The notes below the pieces were generated by a model. It was not told the origin of the DNA and ran no database searches. It saw only the letters and a program-made list of their open reading frames with translations. From contig NZ_QCZF01000003.1 of the NCBI RefSeq assembly GCF_003075095.1, positions 372,001 to 436,000 on the forward strand: a stretch of 64,000 nucleotides of DNA, written 5' to 3'. A program made the translations under genes and the position numbers. Within the stretch, counting starts at the first letter, position 1. Every line of letters starts with the position of its first letter. Below are positions 30,912 to 39,649 of the stretch, piece by piece. This DNA comes from Blastococcus litoris (lineage in GTDB: Bacteria; Actinomycetota; Actinomycetes; Mycobacteriales; Geodermatophilaceae).

Positions 30912-31318
30912 TGGCGGTGGAGGTCGGCACCGAGCTGCCCGAGCAGGTGTACCGCGTCACCCGCGCCGACCTGGTCCGCTACGCCGGCGCCTCCGGCGAC
31001 TTCAACCCGATCCACTGGAACGACCGCACCGCCACCGCGGTCGGGCTGCCGGGCGTCATCGCCCACGGCATGTTCACCATGGCGCTGGCCGGCCGCGCCG
31101 TCACGGCCTGGACCGGCGACCCCGCCGCCCTCGTCGAGCAGCACGTCCGCTTCGGCCGGCCCGTCGTCGTCCCCGACGACGACGAGGGCGCCGAGGTGAC
31201 CGTGCGCGGCAAGGTCGGGGCGCTCCTGGACGACGGCCGGGCCCGCGTGGACCTCACCGTGACCAGCGGCGGGGAGAAGGTGCTCTCCCTGGCGCGCGCG
31301 ATCGTCCGGCTGGCATGA
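30911..31318 (+). CDS. hadB: (3R)-hydroxyacyl dehydratase subunit B, MaoC type (HadB)
   Basis: Catalytic R-specific hydratase subunit, 135 residues, single hot-dog fold. The hydratase-2 motif is visible at residues about 24-40: YAGASGDFNPIHWNDRTA, containing the catalytic Asp and His. GVIAHGMFTMALAGRAV is the second family segment. ATG at 30911 overlaps the hadA stop (TGATG), so the two chains are likely made together as a heterodimer. The stop overlaps the next gene by four bases. Confidence 0.9.
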   Translation: MAVEVGTELPEQVYRVTRADLVRYAGASGDFNPIHWNDRTATAVGLPGVIAHGMFTMALAGRAVTAWTGDPAALVEQHVRFGRPVVVPDDDEGAEVTVRGKVGALLDDGRARVDLTVTSGGEKVLSLARAIVRLA

Positions 31319-32751
31319 CCGCACGGCGGCTCGCCGTCGTCACGGTCGCGGCGCTGCTCCTCCCCGGGTGCACGTCGTTCGCCGACACGGCGGGCCCGCC
31401 CGCCGGTCCGGGCCCGTCCGCGACCGCCGCGGCCCCGGGAGCCGAGGAGGAGGGCTGCCCCGCCGAGCGGGCGGAACCCGACCCCGACCGGCCCCAGATC
31501 GATCTGGACTTCACGCTCGCCGACGACCGGCGCACCGTCACCGGCACCGAGACCGTCGTGTTCACCCCCGACCTGGACGTCGGCGAGCTGGTGTTCCGGC
31601 TCGTGCCGAACGGCCCCGACTCCGCGCCCGCCGGCAACCGCCTGGTGGTCGACGCCGTCCGGGGCGACGACGTCGCCGAGGGCCGCTACGAGGCCGCTGC
31701 CGCGAGCGACCCCGGGGGCCTCTACGTCGTCCAGCTGGACGACGAGCTCGAGGCGGGGGAGTCCACCGAGGTCTCGCTCGACTTCACGCTCACGCTGGGC
31801 AGCGGCACCTTCGACCGGGTCGGCGTCGACGGGCCGGTCTCCTGGTGGGCCAGCGGCGCGCCGCTGCTGGCCTGGGAGCCCGGGGTCGGCTGGGCCCGGG
31901 ATCCCTTCGTGCCGGTCAGCGGCGAGACGGCGTCGAGCCCCGCCGCCGACACGACCGTCACCGTCTCCGCGCCGGAGGATCTCACGGTCCTCATGACCGG
32001 GGCGCAGGCGCAGCCCTCGGCGCCGCGCGAGGGACGGCGGACCTGGACCTCCGAGGAGCCGGTCGCCCGGGACGTCGGGGTGGCCGCCGGTCCGTTCACC
32101 ACCACCGAGGCGACGACCCCGGGCGGGACGCGGGTGACCACCGGTGTCCTGCCGGACGGCGACGTGCCGGGGGACGTCCTCAGCACGTGGACGGTGGACG
32201 CCATCGGCGCCCTCGAGGAGTTCCTGGGGCCGTTCCCCTACGACAGCCTCTCGGTGGCCCTGCTGCCCGACTTCGGCGGCGGCATCGAGTACCCGAGCAT
32301 GATCCTGGAGGCGACGCCCAGCCCGCAGGTCCTCGTGCACGAGGTCGCGCACCAGTGGTTCTACGGGATGGTCGGCAACTCGCAGTTCCGCGACCCCTGG
32401 CTCGACGAGGCCTTCGCGTCCTGGGCCGAGGCCACCGTGGACCCCGGATCCGGGCTGGTGACCGAGGAGGCGCTGACCCTGACCGGCCCGGTCGGCGCCA
32501 GCATGGCCGACTACGCGAGCACCGGCAGCTACTTCCGCCTCGTCTACGACAAGGGCGGCGCGGCCCTGCTGGCGGCGCAGCGGGCCGCCGGCGAGGAGCC
32601 GTTCGCGGCGGCGATCCGCTGCTACGTCGACGCGACGGCGTGGAGCATCGCCACCCCGACCGACCTCTACCGCGCCCTGGGCGACGTGCCCCCGGCGCTC
32701 GACGTCCTCGAGGGCGCCGAGGCGCTCGGCGAGGACGACGCCCCGCGCTGA
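31315..32751 (+). CDS. M1-family zinc metallopeptidase lipoprotein
   Basis: A 478-residue exported protein. The signal ends with LLLPGC (lipobox, Cys at about residue 19). A gluzincin site is clear: HEVAH at residues 342-346, with Glu365 exactly 18 residues further in PWLDEAF. An N-terminal beta-rich domain (about 55-230) with ETVVFTPDLDVGELVFRL fits the M1 aminopeptidase saddle. It lacks the long C-terminal helical domain of classical 850-residue M1 enzymes. It overlaps hadB by four bases and is convergent with the aminotransferase gene 10 bases away. The substrate is unknown. Confidence 0.85.
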   Translation: MTARRLAVVTVAALLLPGCTSFADTAGPPAGPGPSATAAAPGAEEEGCPAERAEPDPDRPQIDLDFTLADDRRTVTGTETVVFTPDLDVGELVFRLVPNGPDSAPAGNRLVVDAVRGDDVAEGRYEAAAASDPGGLYVVQLDDELEAGESTEVSLDFTLTLGSGTFDRVGVDGPVSWWASGAPLLAWEPGVGWARDPFVPVSGETASSPAADTTVTVSAPEDLTVLMTGAQAQPSAPREGRRTWTSEEPVARDVGVAAGPFTTTEATTPGGTRVTTGVLPDGDVPGDVLSTWTVDAIGALEEFLGPFPYDSLSVALLPDFGGGIEYPSMILEATPSPQVLVHEVAHQWFYGMVGNSQFRDPWLDEAFASWAEATVDPGSGLVTEEALTLTGPVGASMADYASTGSYFRLVYDKGGAALLAAQRAAGEEPFAAAIRCYVDATAWSIATPTDLYRALGDVPPALDVLEGAEALGEDDAPR

Positions 32752-32761
32752 GGGCTGCGCC

Positions 32762-34009
32762 TCAGCCGGCCGAGCCGAGCAGCCGCTGCATCCGGGAGAC
32801 GCCCTCGACGAGGTCCTCGTCCCCGAGCGCGTAGGACATCCGCAGGTAGCCGGGGGTCCCGAAGGCCTCGCCCGGGACGACGGCCACCTCGGCCTCCTCG
32901 AGGATGATCTCGGCGAGCTCGACGCTCGTCTCCGCCGTCCGGCCCGCGATGGGCCGGCCGAGAAGGCCCTTGACCGACGGGTAGACGTAGAACGCGCCCT
33001 GCGGCTCGGGGCAGGCCACCCCCGGGATCTCGCGGAGCATCGACACGATCGTCTGCCGCCGACGGTCGAACGCCTCGCGCATGGTCGCGACCGCCGACAG
33101 GTCGCCGGTGAGCGCCGCGACGGCCGCCGCCTGCGACACGTTCGCGACGTTCGACGTGGCGTGCGACTGCAGGTTGGTCGCGGCCCTCACGACGTCGGTC
33201 GGGCCCAGGATCCAGCCGACCCGCCAGCCCGTCATCGCGTAGGTCTTGGCGACGCCGTTGACCACGACGCACCGCTCGGCCAGCTCGGGCACGACCACCG
33301 GCATCGACGGCGCGGTCACGCCGCCGTAGGTGAGGTGCTCGTAGATCTCGTCGGTGAGCACCCAGAGGCCGGCGTCCAGGGCCCAGCGGCCGATCTCCTC
33401 GACCTGCTCGGCCGGGTAGACCGCGCCGGTCGGGTTGGACGGCGAGCAGAACAGCAGGACCTTGGTCCGCGGCGTCCGCGCGGCCTCCAGCTGGGCCGCC
33501 GACACCAGGTAGCCGCTCTGCTCGTCGGCGACGACCGGCACGGGGACGCCGCCGGCCAGCCTGATGGCCTCCGGGTAGGTGGTCCAGTACGGCGCCGGCA
33601 GCAGGACCTCGTCACCGGGGTCGAGCAGGGTCGCGAAGGCCTCGTAGACGGCCTGCTTGCCGCCGTTGGTCACCAGGACGTTCGCCGGCGTGACCTGCAG
33701 GCCCGAGTCGCGCGCCGTCTTGGCGACGATCGCCTCCTTGAGCGCCGGGAGCCCGCCCGCGGGGGTGTAGCGGTGCATGGCCGGCTGACGGCAGGCGGCC
33801 ACCGCGGCCTCGACGACGTAGTCGGGCGTCGGGAAGTCCGGCTCGCCCGCGCCGAAGCCGATGACCGGCTTGCCCGCGGCCTTGAGCGCCTTGGCCTTCG
33901 CGTCGACGGCCAGCGTGGCCGACTCGCTGATCGCGGCGATGCGGCGCGAGATGCGGCTCGGGCCCGAGGGGGCGGCGGACTGGGCGGACTCCGAGGAGAC
34001 GGCGGTCAT
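32762..34009 (-). CDS. aspC: Aspartate aminotransferase (class I, PLP-dependent)
   Basis: A 415-residue fold-type I aminotransferase that interconverts aspartate and 2-oxoglutarate with oxaloacetate and glutamate. The Schiff-base Lys255 lies in [16 protein letters not shown]. Other signatures are [13 protein letters not shown] near residue 55, [19 protein letters not shown] and LSDEIYEHL-type [10 protein letters not shown]. It is close to the aspartate aminotransferase found upstream of tRNA-Trp-secE in many actinobacteria. The ATG at 34009 sets the start. Precise substrate range cannot be decided by eye. Confidence 0.88.
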   Translation of the reverse strand: MTAVSSESAQSAAPSGPSRISRRIAAISESATLAVDAKAKALKAAGKPVIGFGAGEPDFPTPDYVVEAAVAACRQPAMHRYTPAGGLPALKEAIVAKTARDSGLQVTPANVLVTNGGKQAVYEAFATLLDPGDEVLLPAPYWTTYPEAIRLAGGVPVPVVADEQSGYLVSAAQLEAARTPRTKVLLFCSPSNPTGAVYPAEQVEEIGRWALDAGLWVLTDEIYEHLTYGGVTAPSMPVVVPELAERCVVVNGVAKTYAMTGWRVGWILGPTDVVRAATNLQSHATSNVANVSQAAAVAALTGDLSAVATMREAFDRRRQTIVSMLREIPGVACPEPQGAFYVYPSVKGLLGRPIAGRTAETSVELAEIILEEAEVAVVPGEAFGTPGYLRMSYALGDEDLVEGVSRMQRLLGSAG

Positions 34010-34122
34010 GCCCCCATCGTGTCAAAGTCGGCCGGGCTGCGGCGGAGTCGCACCCGGATCGGCTGCGCGACCGCACGTGGGGAGGGGACCGGAGCGGTCC
34101 GGGGGGCGGGCCCGGCAGGACG

Positions 34123-34153
34123 TTGGCTGTCCCGCCGTCCGGTCCCGTACACT
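34123..34153 (+). promoter_or_regulatory. Candidate promoter for tRNA-Trp and the secE-nusG operon
   Basis: TTGGCT at 34123-34128 and TACACT at 34148-34153 are separated by 19 bases, about 105 bases before tRNA-Trp. The -10 is a good match; the spacing is slightly long. Nothing else is evident in the 250-base gap. Confidence 0.4.
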
Positions 34154-34259
34154 GGCCGTCCTGGGGCAGCTGACCCCGCCACCGGCGTGCCCCGGAACCT
34201 CCCCGAGGCTCCGCGCTGCCGTGGTGAGGCGGGCGGTCCCGGGCCCCGCCCAGGGGACT

Positions 34260-34335
<76 letters not shown>

Positions 34336-34420
34336 CCGCACGGCAGGACCACCGAGCACCACGACCGACGACATCGACCGCTCGACCGAGCGGTCACCAC
34401 CACGAGGCGAGCGAGGCGCA

Positions 34421-34939
34421 GTGAGCGACGAGAAGCCGGGACGCGGGGACGACGCCCGCGACGCCGAGCTGACCGACGAGCAGCTCGACCGCGAGACCCC
34501 GGGGGTCGACGACGCCGCGGAGCTCGAGGCCGCCGAGGACGAGCTCGCCGAGGAGGCGGAGGCCGACGAGGACAAGGTCGTCGCCGCGCCGACGCGCCGC
34601 CGCCGGGGCCGCATCACGGCCGACGACGACGAGGACGAGGACGACGACCGGCCCGCCCGGTCCCGCCGCCCCGCGTCCACCCGTCCGGCCACGCGCGAGG
34701 GCGGGGCGACCCGCTCCCGGGCGGCCGCCGAGCGCGAGCGGGCCGCCAGCGGGCAGAAGCGCTCGCTGGCACGGTTCCTCCGCGAGGTCGTCGCCGAGCT
34801 GCGCAAGGTCATCTGGCCCGGTCGCCGCGAGCTGATCACCTACACCACCGTGGTCATCGTGTTCGTGGCGTTCATCGTCGCGCTGGTCGCCGGCCTGGAC
34901 CTGCTCTTCGCCAAGGGCGTGATCGCCGTCTTCGGCTGA
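34421..34939 (+). CDS. secE: Preprotein translocase subunit SecE
   Basis: Small essential subunit of the SecYEG channel. The conserved amphipathic helix and single transmembrane helix sit at the C-terminus: [25 protein letters not shown], then a hydrophobic stretch from about residue 145 to 170. The first 110 residues are a highly acidic, Arg-spotted low-complexity region that is absent from E. coli SecE and longer than in many actinobacteria. The start is GTG at 34421, preceded by GAGGCG. nusG follows after 42 bases. Confidence 0.93.
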   Translation: MSDEKPGRGDDARDAELTDEQLDRETPGVDDAAELEAAEDELAEEAEADEDKVVAAPTRRRRGRITADDDEDEDDDRPARSRRPASTRPATREGGATRSRAAAERERAASGQKRSLARFLREVVAELRKVIWPGRRELITYTTVVIVFVAFIVALVAGLDLLFAKGVIAVFG

Positions 34940-34981
34940 CCTCCGCCCGCCCGCACGTCCCCAGACAAGGAAGAAGAACCT

Positions 34982-35884
34982 GTGACCGACCCCCGCGAGC
35001 CCTTCGAGACCGCCACCCCGGTCGAAGGCGCGACCGCCACGGATCTGGACGATCCCCGCGTCGAGCAGCGCGGCACCGTCGACGTCGAGACCGGTGCCGG
35101 CGAGACCGGCGCGGCCGAGAGCTCGATCGACACCACCGACCTCGACACCGACACCGAGGTCTCCGACGTCACGCCGGAGATCGAGGGCGGCGACACCGAC
35201 AGCCTGGTGACCGACCCCCTGGTCGAGCCGGCCGCTCCCTCGGACCTGCCCGCCGTCGACGCCGACGACGAGGACCCGGTCGAGGCCATGAAGAAGGCGC
35301 TGCGCATCGCCCCCGGCGACTGGTACGTCGTGCACTCCTACGCGGGCTACGAGAACAAGGTGAAGACCAACCTCGAGGCGCGCATCCAGTCGCTGGACGT
35401 CGAGGACTACATCTACCAGATCGAGGTGCCCACCGAGGAGGTCACCGAGATCAAGAACGGCAAGCGCGCGCAGGTCAACCGCAAGGTCCTGCCGGGCTAC
35501 CTGCTCGTCCGCATGGAGCTCAACGACGAGTCGTGGGGTGCGGTCCGCAACACCCCGGGCGTCACCGGCTTCGTGGGGGCGACCTCCAAGCCCTCGCCGC
35601 TGACCATCGACGAGGTCGTCAAGATCCTCGTCCCGGCGACGGCGCCGCAGGCCGCGCGCACCACCGGCGCCGAGGCCACGACCGGTGGCGCCGCCGCCGC
35701 GCCGGCCGCCGTCGTCGACTTCGAGGTCGGCGAGTCGGTCACCGTCATGGACGGGCCCTTCGCGACGCTGCCCGCCACCATCAACGAGATCAACGCCGAG
35801 CAGCAGAAGCTGCAGGTGCTCGTCTCCATCTTCGGCCGCGAGACGCCCGTCGAGCTGTCGTTCAGCCAGGTCCAGAAGATCTGA
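34982..35884 (+). CDS. nusG: Transcription termination/antitermination protein NusG
   Basis: RNA-polymerase-binding elongation factor. The NGN domain (about residues 110-215) opens with [20 protein letters not shown] and contains [14 protein letters not shown]. The KOW domain (about 245-300) includes [17 protein letters not shown]. The first 105 residues are a Thr/Asp/Glu-rich extension of the type seen in actinobacterial NusG, making 300 residues instead of about 180. The start is GTG, with AGGAAGAAG as ribosome-binding site. Confidence 0.95.
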   Translation: MTDPREPFETATPVEGATATDLDDPRVEQRGTVDVETGAGETGAAESSIDTTDLDTDTEVSDVTPEIEGGDTDSLVTDPLVEPAAPSDLPAVDADDEDPVEAMKKALRIAPGDWYVVHSYAGYENKVKTNLEARIQSLDVEDYIYQIEVPTEEVTEIKNGKRAQVNRKVLPGYLLVRMELNDESWGAVRNTPGVTGFVGATSKPSPLTIDEVVKILVPATAPQAARTTGAEATTGGAAAAPAAVVDFEVGESVTVMDGPFATLPATINEINAEQQKLQVLVSIFGRETPVELSFSQVQKI

Positions 35885-35945
35885 ACTGGTCCTCCGGCCC
35901 AACCCGCCACCCTCTGGACCCGTTCAGCAGAGATAGAAGGAAGTC

Positions 35946-36377
35946 ATGCCCCCCAGGAAGCGGTTGACCGCGGTCATCAAGCTCCAGATCAACGCCGGTG
36001 CGGCCACCCCCGCGCCGCCCGTGGGTCCGGCGCTCGGCCAGCACGGCGTCAACATCATGGAGTTCTGCAAGGCCTACAACGCCGCGACCGAGTCGCAGCG
36101 CGGCAACGTGATCCCGGTCGAGATCTCGGTCTTCGAGGACCGGTCGTTCACGTTCGTCACCAAGACCCCGCCGGCCGCGCGCATGCTGCTGAAGGCCGCC
36201 GGTGTCGAGAAGGGCTCGGGCGAGCCCCACAAGACCAAGGTCGCCACGGTCACCCGTGACCAGGTCCGCGAGATCGCCACCACCAAGATGGCCGACCTCA
36301 ACGCCAACGACCTCGACCAGGCCGAGAAGATCATCGCCGGCACCGCCCGGTCGATGGGCATCACGGTCACGGGCTGA
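35946..36377 (+). CDS. rplK: 50S ribosomal protein L11
   Basis: Ribosomal protein of the GTPase-associated centre, 143 residues. [31 protein letters not shown] is the hallmark N-terminal region, and the C-terminal rRNA-binding domain contains [14 protein letters not shown]. Start ATG at 35946, with AGAAGGAAGTC upstream. It is followed 89 bases later by rplA, the standard order. Confidence 0.97.
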   Translation: MPPRKRLTAVIKLQINAGAATPAPPVGPALGQHGVNIMEFCKAYNAATESQRGNVIPVEISVFEDRSFTFVTKTPPAARMLLKAAGVEKGSGEPHKTKVATVTRDQVREIATTKMADLNANDLDQAEKIIAGTARSMGITVTG

Positions 36378-36466
36378 GTCCCGCACCACCCAGCAGTTCG
36401 TGGGAGGGCCACGCCAGGCCCGCGAACCACACGATCCCCGGCACCGACCGGGGGAGAGGAACCACC

Positions 36467-37186
36467 ATGGCGAAGCACGGCAAGAAGTTCCGCGCAGTGG
36501 CCGAGAAGGTCGACCGCGACAACCTGTACAGCCCCCTCCAGGCCGCCAAGCTGGCCAAGGAGACGTCGACGACGTCCTACGACGCCACCGTCGAGGTCGC
36601 CATGCGCCTGGGCGTCGACCCCCGCAAGGCCGACCAGATGGTCCGCGGCACGGTCAACCTGCCGCACGGCACCGGCAAGACCGCCCGCGTCATCGTCTTC
36701 GCGACCGGTGACAAGGCCGCCGAGGCCGAGGCCGCCGGCGCCGACGTCGTGGGCTCGGACGACCTGATCGAGCGCATCCAGGGCGGTTTCCTGGACTTCG
36801 ACGCCGCGATCGCGACCCCCGACCAGATGGCCAAGGTCGGCCGCATCGCCCGCATCCTCGGCCCCCGTGGCCTGATGCCGAACCCGAAGACCGGCACCGT
36901 GACCCCCGACGTCACCAAGGCCGTCAACGACATCAAGGGCGGGAAGATCAACTTCCGCGTCGACAAGCAGGCCAACCTGCACCTGGTGATCGGCAAGACC
37001 TCGTTCGACGAGGCCAAGCTGGTCGAGAACTACGCGGCCGCCCTCGACGAGGTGCTGCGCGCCAAGCCGTCCTCGGCCAAGGGCCGGTACCTCAAGAAGG
37101 TCACCGTCTCGACCACCATGGGCCCCGGCATCCCGGTCGACCCGAACCGCACCCGCAACATGCTGGTGGACGAGCCCACCGCGTAA
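36467..37186 (+). CDS. rplA: 50S ribosomal protein L1
   Basis: Ribosomal protein of the L1 stalk, 239 residues, also a known translational repressor of the rplKA mRNA in other bacteria. Signature segments are [15 protein letters not shown] near residue 63, [19 protein letters not shown] near residue 129 and [12 protein letters not shown] near the end. The start is ATG, with GGGGAGAGGAA upstream. A strong terminator hairpin begins 15 bases after the stop. Confidence 0.97.
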   Translation: MAKHGKKFRAVAEKVDRDNLYSPLQAAKLAKETSTTSYDATVEVAMRLGVDPRKADQMVRGTVNLPHGTGKTARVIVFATGDKAAEAEAAGADVVGSDDLIERIQGGFLDFDAAIATPDQMAKVGRIARILGPRGLMPNPKTGTVTPDVTKAVNDIKGGKINFRVDKQANLHLVIGKTSFDEAKLVENYAAALDEVLRAKPSSAKGRYLKKVTVSTTMGPGIPVDPNRTRNMLVDEPTA

Positions 37187-37200
37187 GCACCGAGCACGTC

Positions 37201-37239
37201 ACGAGGGCCCCGCAGCGCACGTCGCTGCGGGGCCCTCGT
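37201..37239 (+). terminator. Rho-independent-type terminator of the secE-rplA transcript
   Basis: A perfect 17-bp inverted repeat (starting ACGAGGGCCCCGCAGCG) has a five-base loop. It begins 15 bases after rplA. There is no long T-run downstream, typical of high-GC genomes. Confidence 0.8.
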
Positions 37240-37282
37240 CGTCTCCTGGAAGCGCCGGGGGCCCGGTGCGGTTGTCCCGGCC

Positions 37283-37939
37283 ATGACCACCCTGGGAACC
37301 ATCGGCGCCGGCCACATCGGCAGCGCCGTCGCCCGCGTCGCGCTCGACGCCGGGTACGACGTCGTCCTGTCCAACTCCCGCGGTCCGGCGAGCCTGGCCG
37401 ACCTCGTCGCCGAGCTGAGCGCGCGGCCCACCGCCCGGGGCTCGGTGCGGGCCGCCACCGCGTGGGAGGCCGCCGAGGCGGCCGACCTCGCCCTGGTGAC
37501 GATCCCGCTGCACGCCCTGGCGCAGGTGCCGGCCGAGCCGCTGGCCGGCACGGTCGTCATCGACACCGGCAACTACTACCCGCAGCGCGACGGGCGGATC
37601 GCCGAGCTGGACGAGGGGCGGGCCACCAGCTCGGAGCTGCTGCAGCGGCACCTGCCGTCGTCCTCGGTGGTCAAGGCCTTCAACCACATCGCCGCCGCGC
37701 AGATCGTCGACCACCGGGCCCCGGCCGGGACCCCGAACCGCCGCGCCCTGGCGGTGGCGGCGGACGACACCACGGCCGAGCAGCGCGTCGCCGCCTTCCT
37801 CGACGAGATCGGCTTCGACGTCGTGGACCTCGGCTCGCTGGCCGACAGCTGGCGGATCGAGCCGGGCACCCCCGGCTACGGCGCCGAGGACGACGCCGAG
37901 CAGCTGCGCGCCCACCTGGCCGCGGCCACCCGCGGCTGA
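37283..37939 (+). CDS. NADPH:F420 oxidoreductase-like dinucleotide-binding protein
   Basis: A 218-residue Rossmann protein opening with TLGTIGAGHIGSAVARVALDAGYDVVLSNSRGP, the GxGxxG fold plus the SNSR segment typical of F420-dependent NADP reductases (Fno/NpdG type). DTGNYYPQRDG and VVKAFNHIAAAQI are also family-like. It may shuttle hydride between NADPH and cofactor F420, but relatives with other roles exist. It sits alone between the rplA terminator and the rplJ leader, interrupting the usual rplA-rplJ adjacency. An F420-dependent-type LLM enzyme is encoded at 59263-60309. Confidence 0.72.
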   Translation: MTTLGTIGAGHIGSAVARVALDAGYDVVLSNSRGPASLADLVAELSARPTARGSVRAATAWEAAEAADLALVTIPLHALAQVPAEPLAGTVVIDTGNYYPQRDGRIAELDEGRATSSELLQRHLPSSSVVKAFNHIAAAQIVDHRAPAGTPNRRALAVAADDTTAEQRVAAFLDEIGFDVVDLGSLADSWRIEPGTPGYGAEDDAEQLRAHLAAATRG

Positions 37940-37951
37940 TCCACCGGCCGG

Positions 37952-37982
37952 TTACCGCTTCCGCCCGTCCGTCGCGTACTCT
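37952..37982 (+). promoter_or_regulatory. Candidate promoter of rplJL
   Basis: TACTCT at 37977-37982 is a good -10. TTACCG at 37952-37957 is a weak -35 with 19-base spacing. It would begin an RNA leader of about 215 bases before rplJ. Confidence 0.35.
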
Positions 37983-37988
37983 TGTGCG

Positions 37989-38203
37989 CGTTCCCCCCAA
38001 GACCGCTGGTCGTCGCACGTCCGCGTGCGATCGAAGGTCCCGGACCCCGGGCGACCCGCGCAGGTGGACGGTTCGATCGGCGGGCGCTCGCGCCCGCTCC
38101 TCGCCCCGTGCGCTCTGCGCCGGGGCGTTCCTCGTCTCCGGGGCCACCGATCGCCCGCGCTCGCGCGAGAGCCAGGGGTCGCCCGACAGACGAGAGGAGG
38201 CCC
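37989..38203 (+). ncRNA. Probable L10 (rplJ) leader region
   Basis: About 215 non-coding bases precede rplJ and are very rich in short complementary segments, such as GTCGCACG/CGTGCGAT near 38010-38035 and GGGCGCTCGCGCCC near 38082. In other bacteria the L10-L12 complex binds such a leader to repress its own translation. The structure has not been computed here, so the call rests on position and inverted repeats. Confidence 0.4.
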
Positions 38204-38830
38204 ATGCCCACGCAGGCGAAGGCCGCGGTGATCGACGAGATCACCGAGCGGTTCCAGAACTCGAGTGCGGCGGTGCTCACCGAGTACCGCGGGCTGACCG
38301 TGGCGCAGCTGACCCAGCTGCGTCGTTCCCTCGGTGCGGGCAGCAGCTACGCCGTCGTCAAGAACACCCTGACGAAGCGGGCGGCGGACGAGGTCGGTTT
38401 CTCCGAGCTCGGCCCGCTCCTCAACGGCCCGACCGCGATCGCCTTCATCGAGGGTGACCCGGTCGAGGCCGCCAAGGCCATCCGCGACTTCGCGAAGGCC
38501 AACCCGCTGCTCGTCGTCAAGGGCGGTGTGGTCGACGGCCGCACCGTCGACGCCTCCGAGGTCACCCGCCTCGCCGACGTCGAGCCCCGCGAGGTCCTGC
38601 TGGCCAAGCTGGCCGGCGCGATGAAGGGCAACCTGACCAAGGCTGCCGGGCTCTTCCAGGCCCCGCTGTCCCAGGTCGCCCGTCTCGCCGCCGCGCTGCA
38701 GGAGAAGAAGGCCGCCGACGCCCCGGCCGAGGCCGCCGCTCCTGCCGCCGACGAGAGCGCTGCTGCTGACACCACCCCCGAGACCCCCGACACCGCCGAG
38801 GCCGCCGAGGCCCCGGCCGGTGACGCCTGA
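38204..38830 (+). CDS. rplJ: 50S ribosomal protein L10
   Basis: Base of the L7/L12 stalk. The 208-residue protein starts [17 protein letters not shown] and includes [17 protein letters not shown] and [14 protein letters not shown], both standard L10 segments. The last 40 residues form an Ala/Glu/Pro-rich tail extending beyond the E. coli protein. I chose ATG at 38204 because GAGAGGAGG lies just upstream. rplL follows 17 bases later. Confidence 0.97.
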   Translation: MPTQAKAAVIDEITERFQNSSAAVLTEYRGLTVAQLTQLRRSLGAGSSYAVVKNTLTKRAADEVGFSELGPLLNGPTAIAFIEGDPVEAAKAIRDFAKANPLLVVKGGVVDGRTVDASEVTRLADVEPREVLLAKLAGAMKGNLTKAAGLFQAPLSQVARLAAALQEKKAADAPAEAAAPAADESAAADTTPETPDTAEAAEAPAGDA

Positions 38831-38847
38831 CCCACAAGGAGACAGAC

Positions 38848-39243
38848 ATGGCCAAGATTTCCAGCGCGGACCTGCTCGACGCCTTCAAGGAGATGACCCT
38901 CCTGGAGCTGTCCGACTTCGTGAAGCAGTTCGAGGAGACCTTCGACGTCACCGCTGCTGCCCCCGTGGCCGTCGCGGCCGCCGCCCCCGCCGGTGGCGGC
39001 GGTGGCGGTGGCGACGAGGCCGCCGCCGAGCAGGACGAGTTCGACGTCATCCTCGAGAGCGCCGGCGACAAGAAGATCCAGGTCATCAAGGAGGTGCGCG
39101 GCCTGACCTCGCTCGGCCTCAAGGAGGCCAAGGACCTGGTCGACAACGCGCCGAAGCCGGTCCTGGAGAAGGTCGCCAAGGACGCCGCTGACAAGGCCAA
39201 GGCCGCCCTCGAGGGCGCCGGCGCCACCGTCACCGTCAAGTGA
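38848..39243 (+). CDS. rplL: 50S ribosomal protein L7/L12
   Basis: Stalk protein that recruits translational GTPases, present in several copies per ribosome. The N-terminal dimerisation helix ([20 protein letters not shown]), an Ala/Gly-rich hinge with a run of Gly near residue 51, and the C-terminal domain ([20 protein letters not shown], then [16 protein letters not shown]) are all clear. The length is 131 residues. Start ATG, with AAGGAGA upstream. A 47-bp tandem duplication begins at the TGA. Confidence 0.97.
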   Translation: MAKISSADLLDAFKEMTLLELSDFVKQFEETFDVTAAAPVAVAAAAPAGGGGGGGDEAAAEQDEFDVILESAGDKKIQVIKEVRGLTSLGLKEAKDLVDNAPKPVLEKVAKDAADKAKAALEGAGATVTVK

Positions 39244-39341
39244 CCCCTCACCCGGCGGTCTCGATCGCCGGGTACGTCACGGTCACGTGACCCCTCACCC
39301 GGCGGTCTCGATCGCCGGGTACGTCACGGTCACGTGACCCC
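39241..39341. repeat. 47-bp tandem duplication after rplL
   Basis: Positions 39241-39287 are repeated exactly at 39288-39334, and the first seven bases recur at 39335-39341. Each unit carries an 8-bp inverted repeat (ACCCGGCG ... CGCCGGGT, 8-base loop) and ends in GTCACG. The first unit starts at the rplL stop codon. The sequence before it (GTCACCGTCAAG) resembles the unit end. Confidence 0.9.
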
Positions 39342-39376
39342 CTCCCCGGTCTGACCGGGGAACGCACCACCGCACG

Positions 39377-39418
39377 GCAGCAGGGGCCGTCCTCCTCCGG
39401 GAGGGCGGCCCCTGCTGC
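39377..39418 (+). terminator. Terminator of the rplJL operon
   Basis: A 19-bp stem with a single G:T pair (arms 39377-39395 and 39400-39418) encloses a four-base loop TCCG. It lies about 130 bases after rplL and is the strongest hairpin in the gap. The following 230 bases hold only the palindrome at 39519. Confidence 0.8.
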
Positions 39419-39518
39419 GTCCCCCGCCCGGGCGACCCTCCCGGCACGCCCGGGGGATGCGTGGAGATCCGGGTCACGCAAACCCCGTGACACACGTAAC
39501 CTGTTGCTCGCATCGTCG

Positions 39519-39532
39519 TTACTGGTCAGTAG
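39519..39532. promoter_or_regulatory. Palindromic operator candidate upstream of the mce operon
   Basis: The core TACTGGTCAGTA (39520-39531) has perfect 5-base arms around GT. Its shape resembles operators bound by TetR-family repressors of lipid genes. It lies about 118 bases before the mceG start. No regulator gene is encoded next to it. Confidence 0.4.
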
Positions 39533-39649
39533 AAGCGCGTTGCGGGCACCCGACATGCGGACCGGCCCGGGACGTCGCACACTGCCGGGGCTCGTCGATG
39601 CGACGAGGCGGGGACCGGCAACGCAGCCGGATCGGAGGGGCGGGCAGTC

